64,000 nucleotides of DNA from Thermococcus thioreducens (GCF_002214545.1 NZ_CP015105.1:1612001-1676000); one strand, 5' to 3'. Counted from the first letter of the stretch, positions 42,574 to 51,563 are shown. Notes: generated by a model from the letters alone, not told the origin. Numbers and translations: made by a program.

Positions 42574-44436
42574 ATGAGAACCATCCTAGCCGGCAACGGG
42601 GCCTTCGTCCTGAGCGACGAGAGGGGAGACATGCCCTCCCACTACGACGGCTTTTATTTTCTCGACACCAGATTCGTCAGAAAAGCCAAGCTTGAAGTTT
42701 CTCCGGAGCCGGGCTTCCTAGGAGCCTCCTCGACCTTCACCAGGGCGGTTTCACACTTCACCCTCGGCGAACGGGGAATCCTTGTGAGGCTGAGAACCCT
42801 TGACGGGGTTTACGAGGAGAAGTTCTCCTTTTACAATACATCCGAAAAACCGCTAGGTGTCAAGGTCAGATACACCTACGAGGCTCCCCTTGAGGACATA
42901 TTCCAAGTCCGGGGCTTCATGGGGCTGAAGGGCGGGGAGGCAATAGCCCCAGCCGGAGGAAGGCACCTGAGGGAAAGCCCCGCCGGAAGGAGGAGCCTTT
43001 TCATCGAGACCAACATGGAAAGGGAGGAAAGTCTCTTAAGGGCGGAACTTGAGCTACCTCCCCTCGGGAAGGCGGTCCTCTACGTCCGGTTCATTCCTAA
43101 AATCGAGGGCAGGGTCTCGGAGATACTCGCAGAGAAAAGGGAAACGATAAAAAACGTCGCCTTCACAGGCTCACCCGCCATCGACGGGATATTCGAGAGG
43201 GCGGTTGAGAACATAAACGCCCTGACGCTGTTCACGCGCTTCGGGCTGGTTCCCCTCGCGGGAATTCCCTACTTCGCATGCCCCTTCGGAAGGGACGCTA
43301 TAATAACCTCACTCTTTCTCCTGCCGTACTACCCGGAATACGCCGCCGGCACGCTGAGGCTCTTCGGGAGACTCCAGGGGAAGAAAACCGACCCGAAGAA
43401 CGAGGAGGAGCCGGGGAAGATACCGCATGAGTTCCGCCTTGGTCAGCTCGCCCAGTCTGGGAGGGTTCCCTTCGCGCCCTACTACGGCACGGTCGATGCC
43501 ACCCCACTCTACGTGGCGCTGGCGGGCGAGTACCTGCGCTGGACCAAGGATAGGAGGCTGATAGAGGAACTGAAGCCGAACCTGACCGCTGCCGTCGAGT
43601 GGATACTCGGAAAGCTCGATGATGGTTACATAACCTACGTCCCGGGGATACTCGGCAACAAGGGGTGGAAGGATTCTAGGGATGCCATAGTTGATGAAGA
43701 GGGGAAGCTTCCAAAGCCGCCGATAGCGCTCGTCGAGGTACAGGGCTACGCCTACTGGGCGCTCAAGCTCGCAGGGGAGCTTGGGCTGACCGACCTCGAT
43801 GGAGGGGCCTTAATCGGGGAGGCAGAACGGCTCAGGAAAAGGTTCAACCGCGACTTCTGGCTCGGCTCCTACTACGCCCTCGCGCTGGACGGGGATGGAA
43901 GGCCACTCAGAGTCGTCTCCTCGAACATGGGGCACCTGCTCCTGACGGGTATAGCCGATCACGAGAGGGAACTAGCGGAGAGGCTTTTCCAGCCGGACAT
44001 GCTCTCCCGGTACGGGATAAGAACCCTCAGTGCCAGAGAGAAAGCCTACAACCCCTTCAGCTACCACCGCGGAAGCGTATGGCCGCACGACAACGCGCTG
44101 ATAGCCCTCGGTCTCGCGAGGGTTGGAAGGGCCGACCTTGCGAAGGAGCTTATGGAGAGGGTTTTCACCGCCGCGAAGCTTCTGCCGGAGAGGGAGCTTC
44201 CGGAGCTGTACAGCGGCCTTAACGAGCTCGTTCCCGTCCCTAGGGCCAACTCCCCCCAGGTCTGGAGCGCGGCGAGCGTTTTTGCCTTCGTCACAGCCTC
44301 ACTGGGAATGGAGGCGGGGGATGGGCTTACCATCCAGCCGGCAGAAGGAATAAACATCGTCCTGAGAGGCCTTTCATTTGGAGGAAGGAAATATCTCGTA
44401 GTGGCCAATGGGGGTGTTAGCGTTGAGCCCCTATGA
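42574..44436 (+). CDS. Glycogen debranching enzyme-like glycoside hydrolase
   Basis: Residues 1-190 form the GDE N-terminal beta domain (GNGAFVLSDERGDM, HYDGFYFLDTRFVRKAKLEV). Residues 200-610 form an (alpha/alpha)6 barrel as in amylo-alpha-1,6-glucosidases and GH63-like mannosylglycerate hydrolases: YFACPFGRDAIITSLFLLPYYP, VEVQGYAYWALKLAG and NPFSYHRGSVWPHDNALIA. It has no signal peptide, so it acts on imported or internal glycoside. It starts two bases after the isomerase stop and overlaps the GH130 gene by 29 bases. Confidence 0.85.
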   Translation: MRTILAGNGAFVLSDERGDMPSHYDGFYFLDTRFVRKAKLEVSPEPGFLGASSTFTRAVSHFTLGERGILVRLRTLDGVYEEKFSFYNTSEKPLGVKVRYTYEAPLEDIFQVRGFMGLKGGEAIAPAGGRHLRESPAGRRSLFIETNMEREESLLRAELELPPLGKAVLYVRFIPKIEGRVSEILAEKRETIKNVAFTGSPAIDGIFERAVENINALTLFTRFGLVPLAGIPYFACPFGRDAIITSLFLLPYYPEYAAGTLRLFGRLQGKKTDPKNEEEPGKIPHEFRLGQLAQSGRVPFAPYYGTVDATPLYVALAGEYLRWTKDRRLIEELKPNLTAAVEWILGKLDDGYITYVPGILGNKGWKDSRDAIVDEEGKLPKPPIALVEVQGYAYWALKLAGELGLTDLDGGALIGEAERLRKRFNRDFWLGSYYALALDGDGRPLRVVSSNMGHLLLTGIADHERELAERLFQPDMLSRYGIRTLSAREKAYNPFSYHRGSVWPHDNALIALGLARVGRADLAKELMERVFTAAKLLPERELPELYSGLNELVPVPRANSPQVWSAASVFAFVTASLGMEAGDGLTIQPAEGINIVLRGLSFGGRKYLVVANGGVSVEPL

Positions 44437-45343
44437 GTTCAGGTTTGAAAAGCTTCCAAAACCCGTGCTTTCCCCTTCAGATGAAGGATTCGACTCAAAG
44501 AACGTCTACAACCCCGCGGTGGTCAAAAGGAGAGGAAAGGTGGTCATGCTCTACCGTGCGGAGGCTAAAAGGGAGAAGATAACCGGGAGAATCGGACTGG
44601 CACTGAGTGAGGACGGAGTCAACTTCATCAGGCACCCCGAGCCGGTCATGGAGCCGGAATACAGTTGGGAGGGCCTCGGCGTTGAGGATCCACGCGTTGT
44701 GAGAATTGGAGAGACCTACTACATGACCTACACCGGCTACGATGGAAAGACGGCACGGCTCTGCATCGCCACCTCGAAGAATCTGCTGAACTGGGAGAAA
44801 CATGGAGTGGTTTTTGAAGAGTTTCCTTGCCCCAAGAACGGAAAGCTCAACTGGACAAAGAGTGGGGCCATTCTGCCGGAGAAAATGAAGTCCGGGCCGT
44901 TTAAGGGGCACTACATCATGTACTTCGGCGACTCAAACGTCTGGCTCGCCTATTCAAAGGATTTAATCCACTGGGAGTACGAGAGGGAGCCCGTCCTGAT
45001 GCCTAGGGGTCATCTCGTTGAGCCCGGACCCCCTCCAATCCGCACGGGGGACGGAATACTCCTGATACACAGCGAAGCCTTCCACGAGGGCGAAAAGCTC
45101 GTTTATTACACGCACGCGGCTCTCTTTGATCTGGAAGACCCAAGAAAGCTCATATGGAGAACAGAGAAGTCCATCCTCAGGCCGACCTTCGACTGGGAGC
45201 TGCACGGGTGGGTTGACAACGTGGTGTTCGCGGAGGCAATGATAGAGCACGGGGGCAAATACTACCTCTACTACGGGGGAGCAGACAGGCACGTCGGGCT
45301 TGCCATAGGGACGATAGGTCCAAGCTCAGCAAGTTTTAAGTAG
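44408..45343 (+). CDS. GH130 family glycoside phosphorylase
   Basis: Five-bladed beta-propeller enzyme. Motifs are SKNVYNPAVVKRRGKVVMLYRAEAK, the catalytic-acid loop GVEDPRVVRIGETYYMTYTGYDG and EPGPPPIRTGDGILLIHSE. GH130 enzymes phosphorolyse or hydrolyse beta-mannosides. No secretion signal, consistent with a cytoplasmic phosphorylase. The start is uncertain: ATG 44408 has no ribosome site, whereas TTG 44423 has GGGGGTG six bases before it. Confidence 0.9.
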   Translation: MGVLALSPYEFRFEKLPKPVLSPSDEGFDSKNVYNPAVVKRRGKVVMLYRAEAKREKITGRIGLALSEDGVNFIRHPEPVMEPEYSWEGLGVEDPRVVRIGETYYMTYTGYDGKTARLCIATSKNLLNWEKHGVVFEEFPCPKNGKLNWTKSGAILPEKMKSGPFKGHYIMYFGDSNVWLAYSKDLIHWEYEREPVLMPRGHLVEPGPPPIRTGDGILLIHSEAFHEGEKLVYYTHAALFDLEDPRKLIWRTEKSILRPTFDWELHGWVDNVVFAEAMIEHGGKYYLYYGGADRHVGLAIGTIGPSSASFK

Positions 45344-45376
45344 GGCCGGAGACAAGGTGGCTAAGAGGGGCCCCCT

Positions 45377-46276
45377 ATGGAAATCTACAATCCTCCGGGC
45401 CTGGTCGCGGGCCTCATAATCCTCTCCGTATCAGTGGTGGCGGCGTACAGGGCGTACGGATACCTTAAGACACTTGAGACCCCAATCTCAAGGAGGTTAG
45501 CCTATCTTGCCCTCCTCTCCAGCGTCTTTTCCATCGTCGGGAGCGTGGGGACTATAATAGAATCAGGGACCGGCCTCAGGGCATGGTGGGTAATGGCGAC
45601 GTTTTTCACGCTTTCGTACGTTACTATCCTCACCGCAATATTTACCTATCTCAGGCTCCTCCATCAGATCGGCCAGGGGAAAGTCCCAGAGATCCCCGAG
45701 ATACCATCAGGAACATTCCCCGCACCAAAGGAGGAACAAGAGGGGACCCCTCTGCCCGTTGGGGGGTTTACAGTCCAGGTTTCAGAGCTTTCAAAGATAA
45801 AGCCGCTGTGCAGATTGGCCACCGCGGTACTCTACGCCGGGAGAAGCCTTGAGCCCAAGGGATGTCCTTCATTCGACAAGGTTGTATGGATAACCCGCAT
45901 AGGTGCCCCCGGCTCGGTTGACCCGTCCAAGCTCCACGTTCTGCAGGGGGAGATAATGAGATTCATATCGGAGAATGGCAGTGGGGCCCTGGTAATCATA
46001 GATGGTGTGGAGCACCTTCTGCTCTACAACGATTTCAGGAGTCTGATGAAGTTCCTCACAACTCTGAGGGACTATATGGTGCTGACGGGATCGACCCTAA
46101 TCGTCGCCATTGATGAGGGCTCATTTTCGGAGACCCAGCTGTCGATTCTACGGAGAGAGCTTCCCCGCATTGACATTGAGAGGGTGCTCACTGAGGCAGA
46201 GGAAATAACGCTCTTTGGAGCGCTCTCCCGGGATAACCTGGAGGCCAGGAAAGAGGAGAACCCGAGGGGACAGTGA
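45377..46276 (+). CDS. DUF835 membrane protein
   Basis: Three to four membrane helices in residues 8-95 are followed by a proline-rich linker (PEIPEIPSGTFPAPKEEQ) and a cytoplasmic DUF835 domain at 140-285 (VLYAGRSLEP, VVWITRIG, GALVIIDGVEHLLLYNDF, TLIVAIDEGSFSE). DUF835 resembles a RecA-like ATPase without a P-loop; signalling or pilus-related roles have been guessed. It does not belong functionally to the sugar cluster as far as I can see. Confidence 0.75.
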   Translation: MEIYNPPGLVAGLIILSVSVVAAYRAYGYLKTLETPISRRLAYLALLSSVFSIVGSVGTIIESGTGLRAWWVMATFFTLSYVTILTAIFTYLRLLHQIGQGKVPEIPEIPSGTFPAPKEEQEGTPLPVGGFTVQVSELSKIKPLCRLATAVLYAGRSLEPKGCPSFDKVVWITRIGAPGSVDPSKLHVLQGEIMRFISENGSGALVIIDGVEHLLLYNDFRSLMKFLTTLRDYMVLTGSTLIVAIDEGSFSETQLSILRRELPRIDIERVLTEAEEITLFGALSRDNLEARKEENPRGQ

Positions 46277-46288
46277 CTACAACGGCCC

Positions 46289-46708
46289 CTACTCAAAGAG
46301 GATAAGCTCGATCTCAGCCTCCGTTTTGGGGTTCTTCAGGAGCTCCACTATTTCCCTGTCTATGTCCTTAGCCGCCTTGTTTGCCCTTATTGCGAGTGTC
46401 CTGGAGTCAATGTAGGTGCTCTTTCTGACGACCATCGAGTAGTCATGGTCGAGGATCAGGTCTGGGCTTCCCTCGGCGAGAACCTCATCAACCAGATCCC
46501 CAACCTTTATTCGTATTAGGAGCTTCCTTCCGGCCTTTAGAGCGGCCTTGAACTCATCGCTAAGGTCGTTTAACCCCTTGTCGGCCTCGATGCAGAGTAT
46601 GCAGTCCCCGCGGGGTGTTAGGTAATCCTCCTTCGTGAACTCCAGCGTTGATCTGTGCGTTGCCCTGACGTTCTCGTGACCCCTGCAGCGGATTACCTCC
46701 CTCAACAT
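46289..46708 (-). CDS. DUF371 family protein
   Basis: The 139-residue archaeal protein carries the family marks IRCRGHENVRATHRSTLEFTKE, LTPRGDCILCIEADKGL and the acidic end. It is found in most euryarchaea and has no assigned function. The TATA box GATTTATAAACC on the minus strand (46727-46738) gives a short leader. Confidence 0.85.
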   Translation of the reverse strand: MLREVIRCRGHENVRATHRSTLEFTKEDYLTPRGDCILCIEADKGLNDLSDEFKAALKAGRKLLIRIKVGDLVDEVLAEGSPDLILDHDYSMVVRKSTYIDSRTLAIRANKAAKDIDREIVELLKNPKTEAEIELILFE

Positions 46709-46760
46709 GGTTCCAGCTTCGAGCGGGGGTTTATAAATCTCCGGTCAAATGAGTGAAAAA

Positions 46761-46770
46761 CTTTTTAAGT
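46761..46770 (+). promoter_or_regulatory. TATA box for the 48-residue gene
   Basis: CTTTTTAAGT lies about 35 bases before the ATG at 46802, and GGGTGATAGG supplies a ribosome site. Together they support the short frame downstream as a real gene. Confidence 0.55.
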
Positions 46771-46801
46771 GTAGCGGAGAAATACCACACAGGGTGATAG
46801 G

Positions 46802-46948
46802 ATGAACCTGGGACGCGCCGTTAAGGCCCTCCTGAGGATCAACTCGGGGTTTGCTATCGTAAGGATAAACTCCCTTGGGAAAGTCTATCCCGGAAAAACC
46901 AGCGTTGACGTGCTCGAACTCTTCCGCAGGAAGCTCAGGAAAAAGTGA
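46802..46948 (+). CDS. Small basic hypothetical protein
   Basis: A 48-residue frame, MNLGRAVKALLRINSGFAIV and on to a basic end RRKLRKK. I do not recognise it. A TATA box and a Shine-Dalgarno site in the right places, balanced codon use and its own space between two genes support it. The basic C-terminus suggests nucleic-acid or ribosome contact, which is only a guess. Confidence 0.6.
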   Translation: MNLGRAVKALLRINSGFAIVRINSLGKVYPGKTSVDVLELFRRKLRKK

Positions 46949-47046
46949 AGAACCCCTTTGTTTTCAATTGTTCTGGGAAAACTTTTAAAAGGCCTCTTAT
47001 GATGTGAGTTACGGCTGTAAGAATCAAGCTAACGGGGGGATTGATG

Positions 47047-47250
47047 ATGGGAAACATCAAGCAGACGTTCATCAAGAGGGTTGCCCGCGAGCTGTTTGAC
47101 CGCTACCCGAACGAGTTCACCGGGGACTTCGAGCACAACAAGAAGAAGGTTGAAGAGCTCACCAACGTCACCAGCAAGACCATCAGGAACAGGATAGCGG
47201 GCTACATAACCCGGCTCGTGAGGATGAAGGAAGAGGGCAAGATGCTCTGA
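47047..47250 (+). CDS. rps17e: 30S ribosomal protein S17e
   Basis: [20 protein letters not shown] and [35 protein letters not shown] (marks: [19 protein letters not shown]) identify S17e, a small-subunit protein shared by archaea and eukaryotes. The 67-residue length is normal. ATG 47047 is preferred over the TTG and ATG just before it. A TATA box CTTTTAAAAGG is at about 46981-46991. Confidence 0.95.
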   Translation: MGNIKQTFIKRVARELFDRYPNEFTGDFEHNKKKVEELTNVTSKTIRNRIAGYITRLVRMKEEGKML

Positions 47251-47287
47251 GGTCCTTTTCTAGGATTTATTCCCTTCAAGCTCCTTC

Positions 47288-47884
47288 CTAAAAGCCCTCA
47301 AGGTCTTCAAGTATTTTCCTCGGGAGTCTTGTTCTGAACTCCTTCAGGAGCCTCTCGAATTCCATCTCGTTCTCCTGAGCGATGCGGCGGAACAGGTTTT
47401 CAATGTAGGTCTCCGTGAGGAGACGAACCTCCTCAAGCTCCTGCTTCGTTCTGATGATTTCCTCTATCCTGTCCTGTATCTCCGTCAGGAAGGTGAGGAG
47501 CTCGTCTATCTTCGCCTCCATCGGCTCGGTGGACTTTATAAGCGCCCTGGCCTGGGCGTACTCCTTGGTCTGTCTCGGGGCCTTGGGCTCGTACATCTCC
47601 GTGCCGAAAGCGTAGGGTGTGAGCAGGACCTCAAGGCGGAAGCCGCGCTTTATTGTGTAGTACTTCCTGGGCCTGCCGCGCGGTATCTTTTCAGTCCTGC
47701 CCTCGATGAGGCCGGCGCTCTCAAGTATCCTGAGGTGCTCAAGTACTGCCTTCTGGCCCACTCCAAGCTCCTGGCTGAGCTCGCTTACGAAGTACGGCCT
47801 TTTAGTGAGCAGGATGAGTATTCTTCTCCGCGTCTCGTTCCCCAGTATGTCAAGTAACTTCCCCATGTTCTTATTTGATTTCAT
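47288..47884 (-). CDS. Phr-like heat-shock regulator (ArsR-type winged helix)
   Basis: The N-terminal 75 residues (LLDILGNETRRRILILLTKRP, FVSELSQELGVGQKAVLEHLRILE and RGRPRKYY) are very close to Phr of Pyrococcus furiosus, the repressor of heat-shock genes, and the coiled-coil C-terminus (RTKQELEEVRLLTETYIENLFRRIA) follows the same plan. The 198-residue length agrees. It is either Phr itself or a close paralogue. Confidence 0.82.
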   Translation of the reverse strand: MKSNKNMGKLLDILGNETRRRILILLTKRPYFVSELSQELGVGQKAVLEHLRILESAGLIEGRTEKIPRGRPRKYYTIKRGFRLEVLLTPYAFGTEMYEPKAPRQTKEYAQARALIKSTEPMEAKIDELLTFLTEIQDRIEEIIRTKQELEEVRLLTETYIENLFRRIAQENEMEFERLLKEFRTRLPRKILEDLEGF

Positions 47885-47950
47885 GCTCTCACCCCCCTCT
47901 TTCCCTAACTTGATGTAAGAAAAGATTACTTTAAGCTTTTCGGTCGGCTT

Positions 47951-47964
47951 CAGGTTTAAAAGGC
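47951..47964 (+). promoter_or_regulatory. TATA box for threonine synthase
   Basis: CAGGTTTAAAAGGC lies about 35 bases before the ATG at 47993 and sets a start near 47983, leaving GGTGATAGGT as ribosome site. Confidence 0.5.
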
Positions 47965-47992
47965 GTCGTTGAAATCAGTACCGGTGATAGGT

Positions 47993-49162
47993 ATGTTCGC
48001 TTCAAAGCTCGTCTGCACGAAATGTGGAGAGGAGTACTCCTCCGCGTGTGGGGTTTACAAGTGCAGGAAGTGCGGCTCCCCTTTGGACGTTCGGTATCAC
48101 TACGAGGACATAGCCGAGGTTATCCAGGATAACGACCCCTGGTTCAGGGAGCACCCCCACATGTGGAAGTACTGGATGTTCCTTCCGGTTTCAAATCTGA
48201 GAAAGGTCGTCACCCTGAACGAGGGCGGCACCAGACTGTACCGGGTGAAACGGCTCGAAGAGAAGCTCGGAATTTCCATGCTGTACGTCAAGAACGAGGG
48301 CGAAAACCCAACGGGGGCCTTCAAGGACAGGGGTTCGAGCGTTGAAATAACAAAGGCCCTTGAGTTTCACGCCAGAAGGGTCATAGTGGCATCGACGGGC
48401 AACATGGCGGCCTCTATAAGCGCATACGGTGCAAAGGCGGGGCTTGATGTAACGATAGTGGTTCCCGAGGGTACGCCGGAGGGCAAGCTCCTTCAGGCCA
48501 GGATGTACGGCGCTAAGGTGGAGGTTTTCGGGAAGACCTACGACGAAGCGCTGGCCGAGGCAGAGAGGAGGGCCACGGAGGAGGGCTACTATCTGACCGG
48601 GAACTACCACTTCAGGGTTGAGGGGCAAAAAACCACTGGCTTCGAAATCATTGACCAGCTCCACTTTAAGGTTCCGGACTGGATAATCGTGCCGATAGGT
48701 GCCGGCACCCACTTGAGGGCCATATGGAAGGGGCTCAAAGAGTTCCAGAGGGTTGGCTTGATAGACGAGCTTCCCAGGATAGCGGGAGTCCAGATAGAGG
48801 GCTACGACGCAATAGTTAGAGCATGGGAGACAGGAAAACCGGTAGAGAGAATAACTGAAAAAGTGCCTACCATAGCGAGTGCAATAGCGGTCAAAAAGCC
48901 CGTGGACGGGGAGAACGTCATAAGGGCCGTTAGGGAAAGCGACGGCCATCTCGGCACCGTTACAAACGAAGAAACCCTCAAAGCTGGCATGCTCCTCGGA
49001 AGGGAGGGGCTCTTCGTCGAGCCCTCATCCGCGACTGCCCTGGCGCTCGCGAGGAAGATGAGGGAAGAAGGAATAATAGAGAGCGGGGACAGCGTCGTCG
49101 TTGTGGCAACCGGACACGGACTCAAGGACACGGACACGTGGAACAGGGTCATTCAGAGCTAG
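47993..49162 (+). CDS. thrC: Threonine synthase
   Basis: This PLP enzyme converts O-phosphohomoserine to threonine. A zinc ribbon at the N-terminus (CTKC near residue 7-10 and CRKCG near 24) precedes the PLP domain, with the lysine in NPTGAFKDRGSSVEI and the phosphate loop PIGAGTHLRAIWKG. The late motif FVEPSSATALALARKM is also typical. ATG 47993 is chosen over TTG 47969 because the promoter and ribosome site fit. It overlaps the convergent thymidine kinase gene by 14 bases. Confidence 0.92.
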   Translation: MFASKLVCTKCGEEYSSACGVYKCRKCGSPLDVRYHYEDIAEVIQDNDPWFREHPHMWKYWMFLPVSNLRKVVTLNEGGTRLYRVKRLEEKLGISMLYVKNEGENPTGAFKDRGSSVEITKALEFHARRVIVASTGNMAASISAYGAKAGLDVTIVVPEGTPEGKLLQARMYGAKVEVFGKTYDEALAEAERRATEEGYYLTGNYHFRVEGQKTTGFEIIDQLHFKVPDWIIVPIGAGTHLRAIWKGLKEFQRVGLIDELPRIAGVQIEGYDAIVRAWETGKPVERITEKVPTIASAIAVKKPVDGENVIRAVRESDGHLGTVTNEETLKAGMLLGREGLFVEPSSATALALARKMREEGIIESGDSVVVVATGHGLKDTDTWNRVIQS

Positions 49163-49739
49163 GGACCTCGTGGTGCTCCCTGCATCTGGCCTCATAGCTC
49201 TCGCTTCCGCCGACGAGGATGACGGGTGAATCTCTGGGGGCGGGCTTCCCGTCTATCAGCCTCTGGCTCCTGGTTGCGGGCCTCCCGCAGACCGTGCAGA
49301 CGGCTGTGAGGTAAACTATGTTGTCCGCCCTCACAAGGAGCTCCCTCGTAACCGGGAAGGGGTCCCCCTTGAAGTCCAGATTGAGCCCGCTGGCGATGAC
49401 GTAGACCCCCTCATCGGCGAGCCTCTCAAGGGCTTCCACAATGGACATCGGGAAGAACTGGACCTCGTCGATGCCTATGACCTCGTAGCCTTCCCTTTTC
49501 GTTATTTCCACAATCCTGCCAACCCCTTCCTCATCGGTCGGTATGACGAAGGCCTCGTAGCGGAGGCCGTTGTGGGCAACCACCTCGTCTTCGGAGTATC
49601 TGTTGTCGATGGCAGGCTTGAAGAGCGCCGCCTTTCTTTTCGCGAACATCTGCCTCTCGATGCGCTTTATCAGCTCGGTCGTTTTCCCAGCGAACATTGG
49701 TCCGGTGATCACCTCTAGGAATCCTCCCGGGTGAACCAT
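49149..49739 (-). CDS. tdk: Thymidine kinase
   Basis: Type II thymidine kinase: P-loop GPMFAGKTTELI, DEVQFF motif (VIGIDEVQFFP), lasso SGLNLDFKGDPF and the zinc site CTVCGRPATRSQR with a late Cys and His (RCREHHE). It phosphorylates thymidine with ATP in the salvage pathway. ATG 49739 follows GGTGGGAATC; the longer frame upstream is not needed. Confidence 0.93.
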   Translation of the reverse strand: MVHPGGFLEVITGPMFAGKTTELIKRIERQMFAKRKAALFKPAIDNRYSEDEVVAHNGLRYEAFVIPTDEEGVGRIVEITKREGYEVIGIDEVQFFPMSIVEALERLADEGVYVIASGLNLDFKGDPFPVTRELLVRADNIVYLTAVCTVCGRPATRSQRLIDGKPAPRDSPVILVGGSESYEARCREHHEVPSSE

Positions 49740-49837
49740 GATTCCCACCAAGAAAAGAAGGCTTCCGGCTGTTAAATCTCCTCCGGCCAAAAAGTTGAAC
49801 GGAAGACGAAAATGGAAGAAAAAAGCCGTCAGACCTG

Positions 49838-51172
49838 TCAGACAGGGGTGACGTGGCCCCACTTTTCGAGGGCCCTGGCGAGCTCCTTGTGGGTCTTGGC
49901 GTATTCCTCCAAAGGAATTCCCTGCATGTAGGCATCTATGGCCTGCCTGACGGCCCTCGCTCCAGCGGCCGGTCCGTCCGGGTGTCCAAGGGTTCCACCG
50001 CCGAGCTGTATGACGAGGTCGGTTCCGAGGGCATCGAAGACTATTGGGAGGTTTCCGGGGTGCAGTCCACCAGAGCTAGTTGGAAATCCGGCTTTTATGC
50101 CATAGAACTTCTGCTCGAGGTGGAAGACATCGTCCTCGTCCGGCTTGTAGTGGCTCTCCCTGAATATCCTCGCGTTCTGGATGACGTCCCACTTTCCTCC
50201 TTCGAGCTTGCCGGCTCCCGCCGTTCCGACGTGGAGCTGGTCGATACCTATGAGCCTGTAGAGCTTGGCCAGAACGAACATTGAGATACCGTGGTAGGGG
50301 TTCCTTGTAAAGGTCGCATGCATTGCCCTGTGGCCGTGAATAGCTAATCCATAGTCGGCTGCCAAATCACGGATGTACTGCAGTGCTCCCCAGCCCGTTA
50401 TGACAACGTCAACCATCGCGTGCTTCAGTCCAAGATCCGCTAAGATTTCAAGCCTCTCCTCCATCTCCGGGAGGTTGGCGGTTATGTTGGCGAACCAAGT
50501 CTTCTTTTCGCCGGTCTCGTTCTCGACCTTGTCGATTATTTTGGCTATTATCTCGGCCCTCTCCTCGAAGCGGTTGTACCAGGGGCTGGTAAGGTTCTCG
50601 TCGTCCTTCATGTAGTCAGCTCCGTTGAGGAGCAGCTCGGTGGCAAGTTTCTCGAACTCTTCCGGCGAGTAGCCGACCTTCGGCTTTGGAACGACACCGT
50701 AGATTGGCCTGTCCTTTATTTCAAGCATCTTTCTGACGCCCTCGATACCGAATGCAGGGCCGTCGAACTCCCTGATGAGCTTCTCCGGAAGGTACATGTC
50801 CTCAAGCCGGAGCGCTTTAGCGCGTCTCATGCCGAAGACGTTTCCGGCTATGCTGGCCAGAAGCCCGGGGAGGTTGGCCTCTTCAAAGGCATGGAAAGGG
50901 TAGGCTATTTTCACTATCCAGCTGCCGTCGCCCATGTCATGGAAGTCATAGGCCTTGGCAGAGAGATCAGCCCAGCGCTCCTCCTCGTACCAGTTGTAGA
51001 GCGTCGTCCAGGTTCCGGTTGAGCTCTCAGCGGCAACACCGCCAGCAACAGCCTCTATGCTGTATCCCTCCGCAGGGGTTATGCGGAACACGGCTATGAT
51101 GTCCCTCTTCTTGTTGGGCTCATAGCCCTTGTCCACGTAGTAGTCATATATCTTGTCGAATCTTTCGCTCAT
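49838..51172 (-). CDS. rbcL: Ribulose-bisphosphate carboxylase, form III
   Basis: The 444-residue large subunit has catalytic Lys163 (VPKPKVG) and the carbamylated Lys189 in GADYMKDDENLT, loop GTAGAGKLEGG and SGGLHPGNLP. The sequence is of the archaeal form III type, which works in AMP breakdown with AMP phosphorylase and ribose-1,5-bisphosphate isomerase, not in a Calvin cycle. The minus-strand TATA box CTTTTTATAGGG is at about 51208-51219. Confidence 0.95.
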   Translation of the reverse strand: MSERFDKIYDYYVDKGYEPNKKRDIIAVFRITPAEGYSIEAVAGGVAAESSTGTWTTLYNWYEEERWADLSAKAYDFHDMGDGSWIVKIAYPFHAFEEANLPGLLASIAGNVFGMRRAKALRLEDMYLPEKLIREFDGPAFGIEGVRKMLEIKDRPIYGVVPKPKVGYSPEEFEKLATELLLNGADYMKDDENLTSPWYNRFEERAEIIAKIIDKVENETGEKKTWFANITANLPEMEERLEILADLGLKHAMVDVVITGWGALQYIRDLAADYGLAIHGHRAMHATFTRNPYHGISMFVLAKLYRLIGIDQLHVGTAGAGKLEGGKWDVIQNARIFRESHYKPDEDDVFHLEQKFYGIKAGFPTSSGGLHPGNLPIVFDALGTDLVIQLGGGTLGHPDGPAAGARAVRQAIDAYMQGIPLEEYAKTHKELARALEKWGHVTPV

Positions 51173-51563
51173 GCTTTCACCTCCTTGGTAAATTCATGAT
51201 TGCATCAATCCCTATAAAAAGGCTACGGTGCATAATTGGGACATTCATGGCTCTATGTGGTGATTGGAGACGCTTTTCCAGCGCCAGCGCTCCAAACTCC
51301 TGCCCTCCTTTTAAAAACCAAAGCCGTATCCAGCCCATAAACTCAATTTCGGGGGCAGATAACCTTTTTCAAAACTTTGTCCTCGGGCTAGCATTAGGCT
51401 GTTTATAAGTTAACAGCCTAAGGATATCAAATTTCTCAACAACTCACCCTAAAATGGCCGATTATTGCCCCCAGAGGGCCCGGTTTCCGAAAGGTTTATA
51501 TAGACCTTTGTTCTTAGAATAGAACGCAGATACCTGCAAAACAACGTTTAGGAGGTTGGGAAA
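51173..51563. promoter_or_regulatory. 391-base intergenic region between RuBisCO and histone
   Basis: This is the longest gene-free stretch in the window. It holds the RuBisCO promoter at its left end, an inverted repeat at 51394-51421, and the histone promoter: BRE plus TATA CGAAAGGTTTATATAG at 51489-51503. GTTCT-TAGAAT-AGAAC at 51510-51525 lies near the histone start of transcription. Between 51225 and 51390 I see no gene, tRNA or guide RNA. Confidence 0.6.
51394..51421. repeat. Perfect 10-bp inverted repeat with TATA-like loop
   Basis: TTAGGCTGTT and AACAGCCTAA flank the eight bases TATAAGTT. As RNA it would be a stable hairpin; as DNA it could be an operator with a TATA-like centre. It lies 143 bases before the histone ATG and away from any coding end, so a terminator for a neighbouring gene is unlikely. 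Confidence 0.6.

Noticed and set aside
49149-51172. Thymidine kinase and RuBisCO as one functional unit
   Set aside because: They are on the same strand but separated by 98 bases, and the kinase is not part of the AMP-RuBisCO pathway; adjacency looks incidental.
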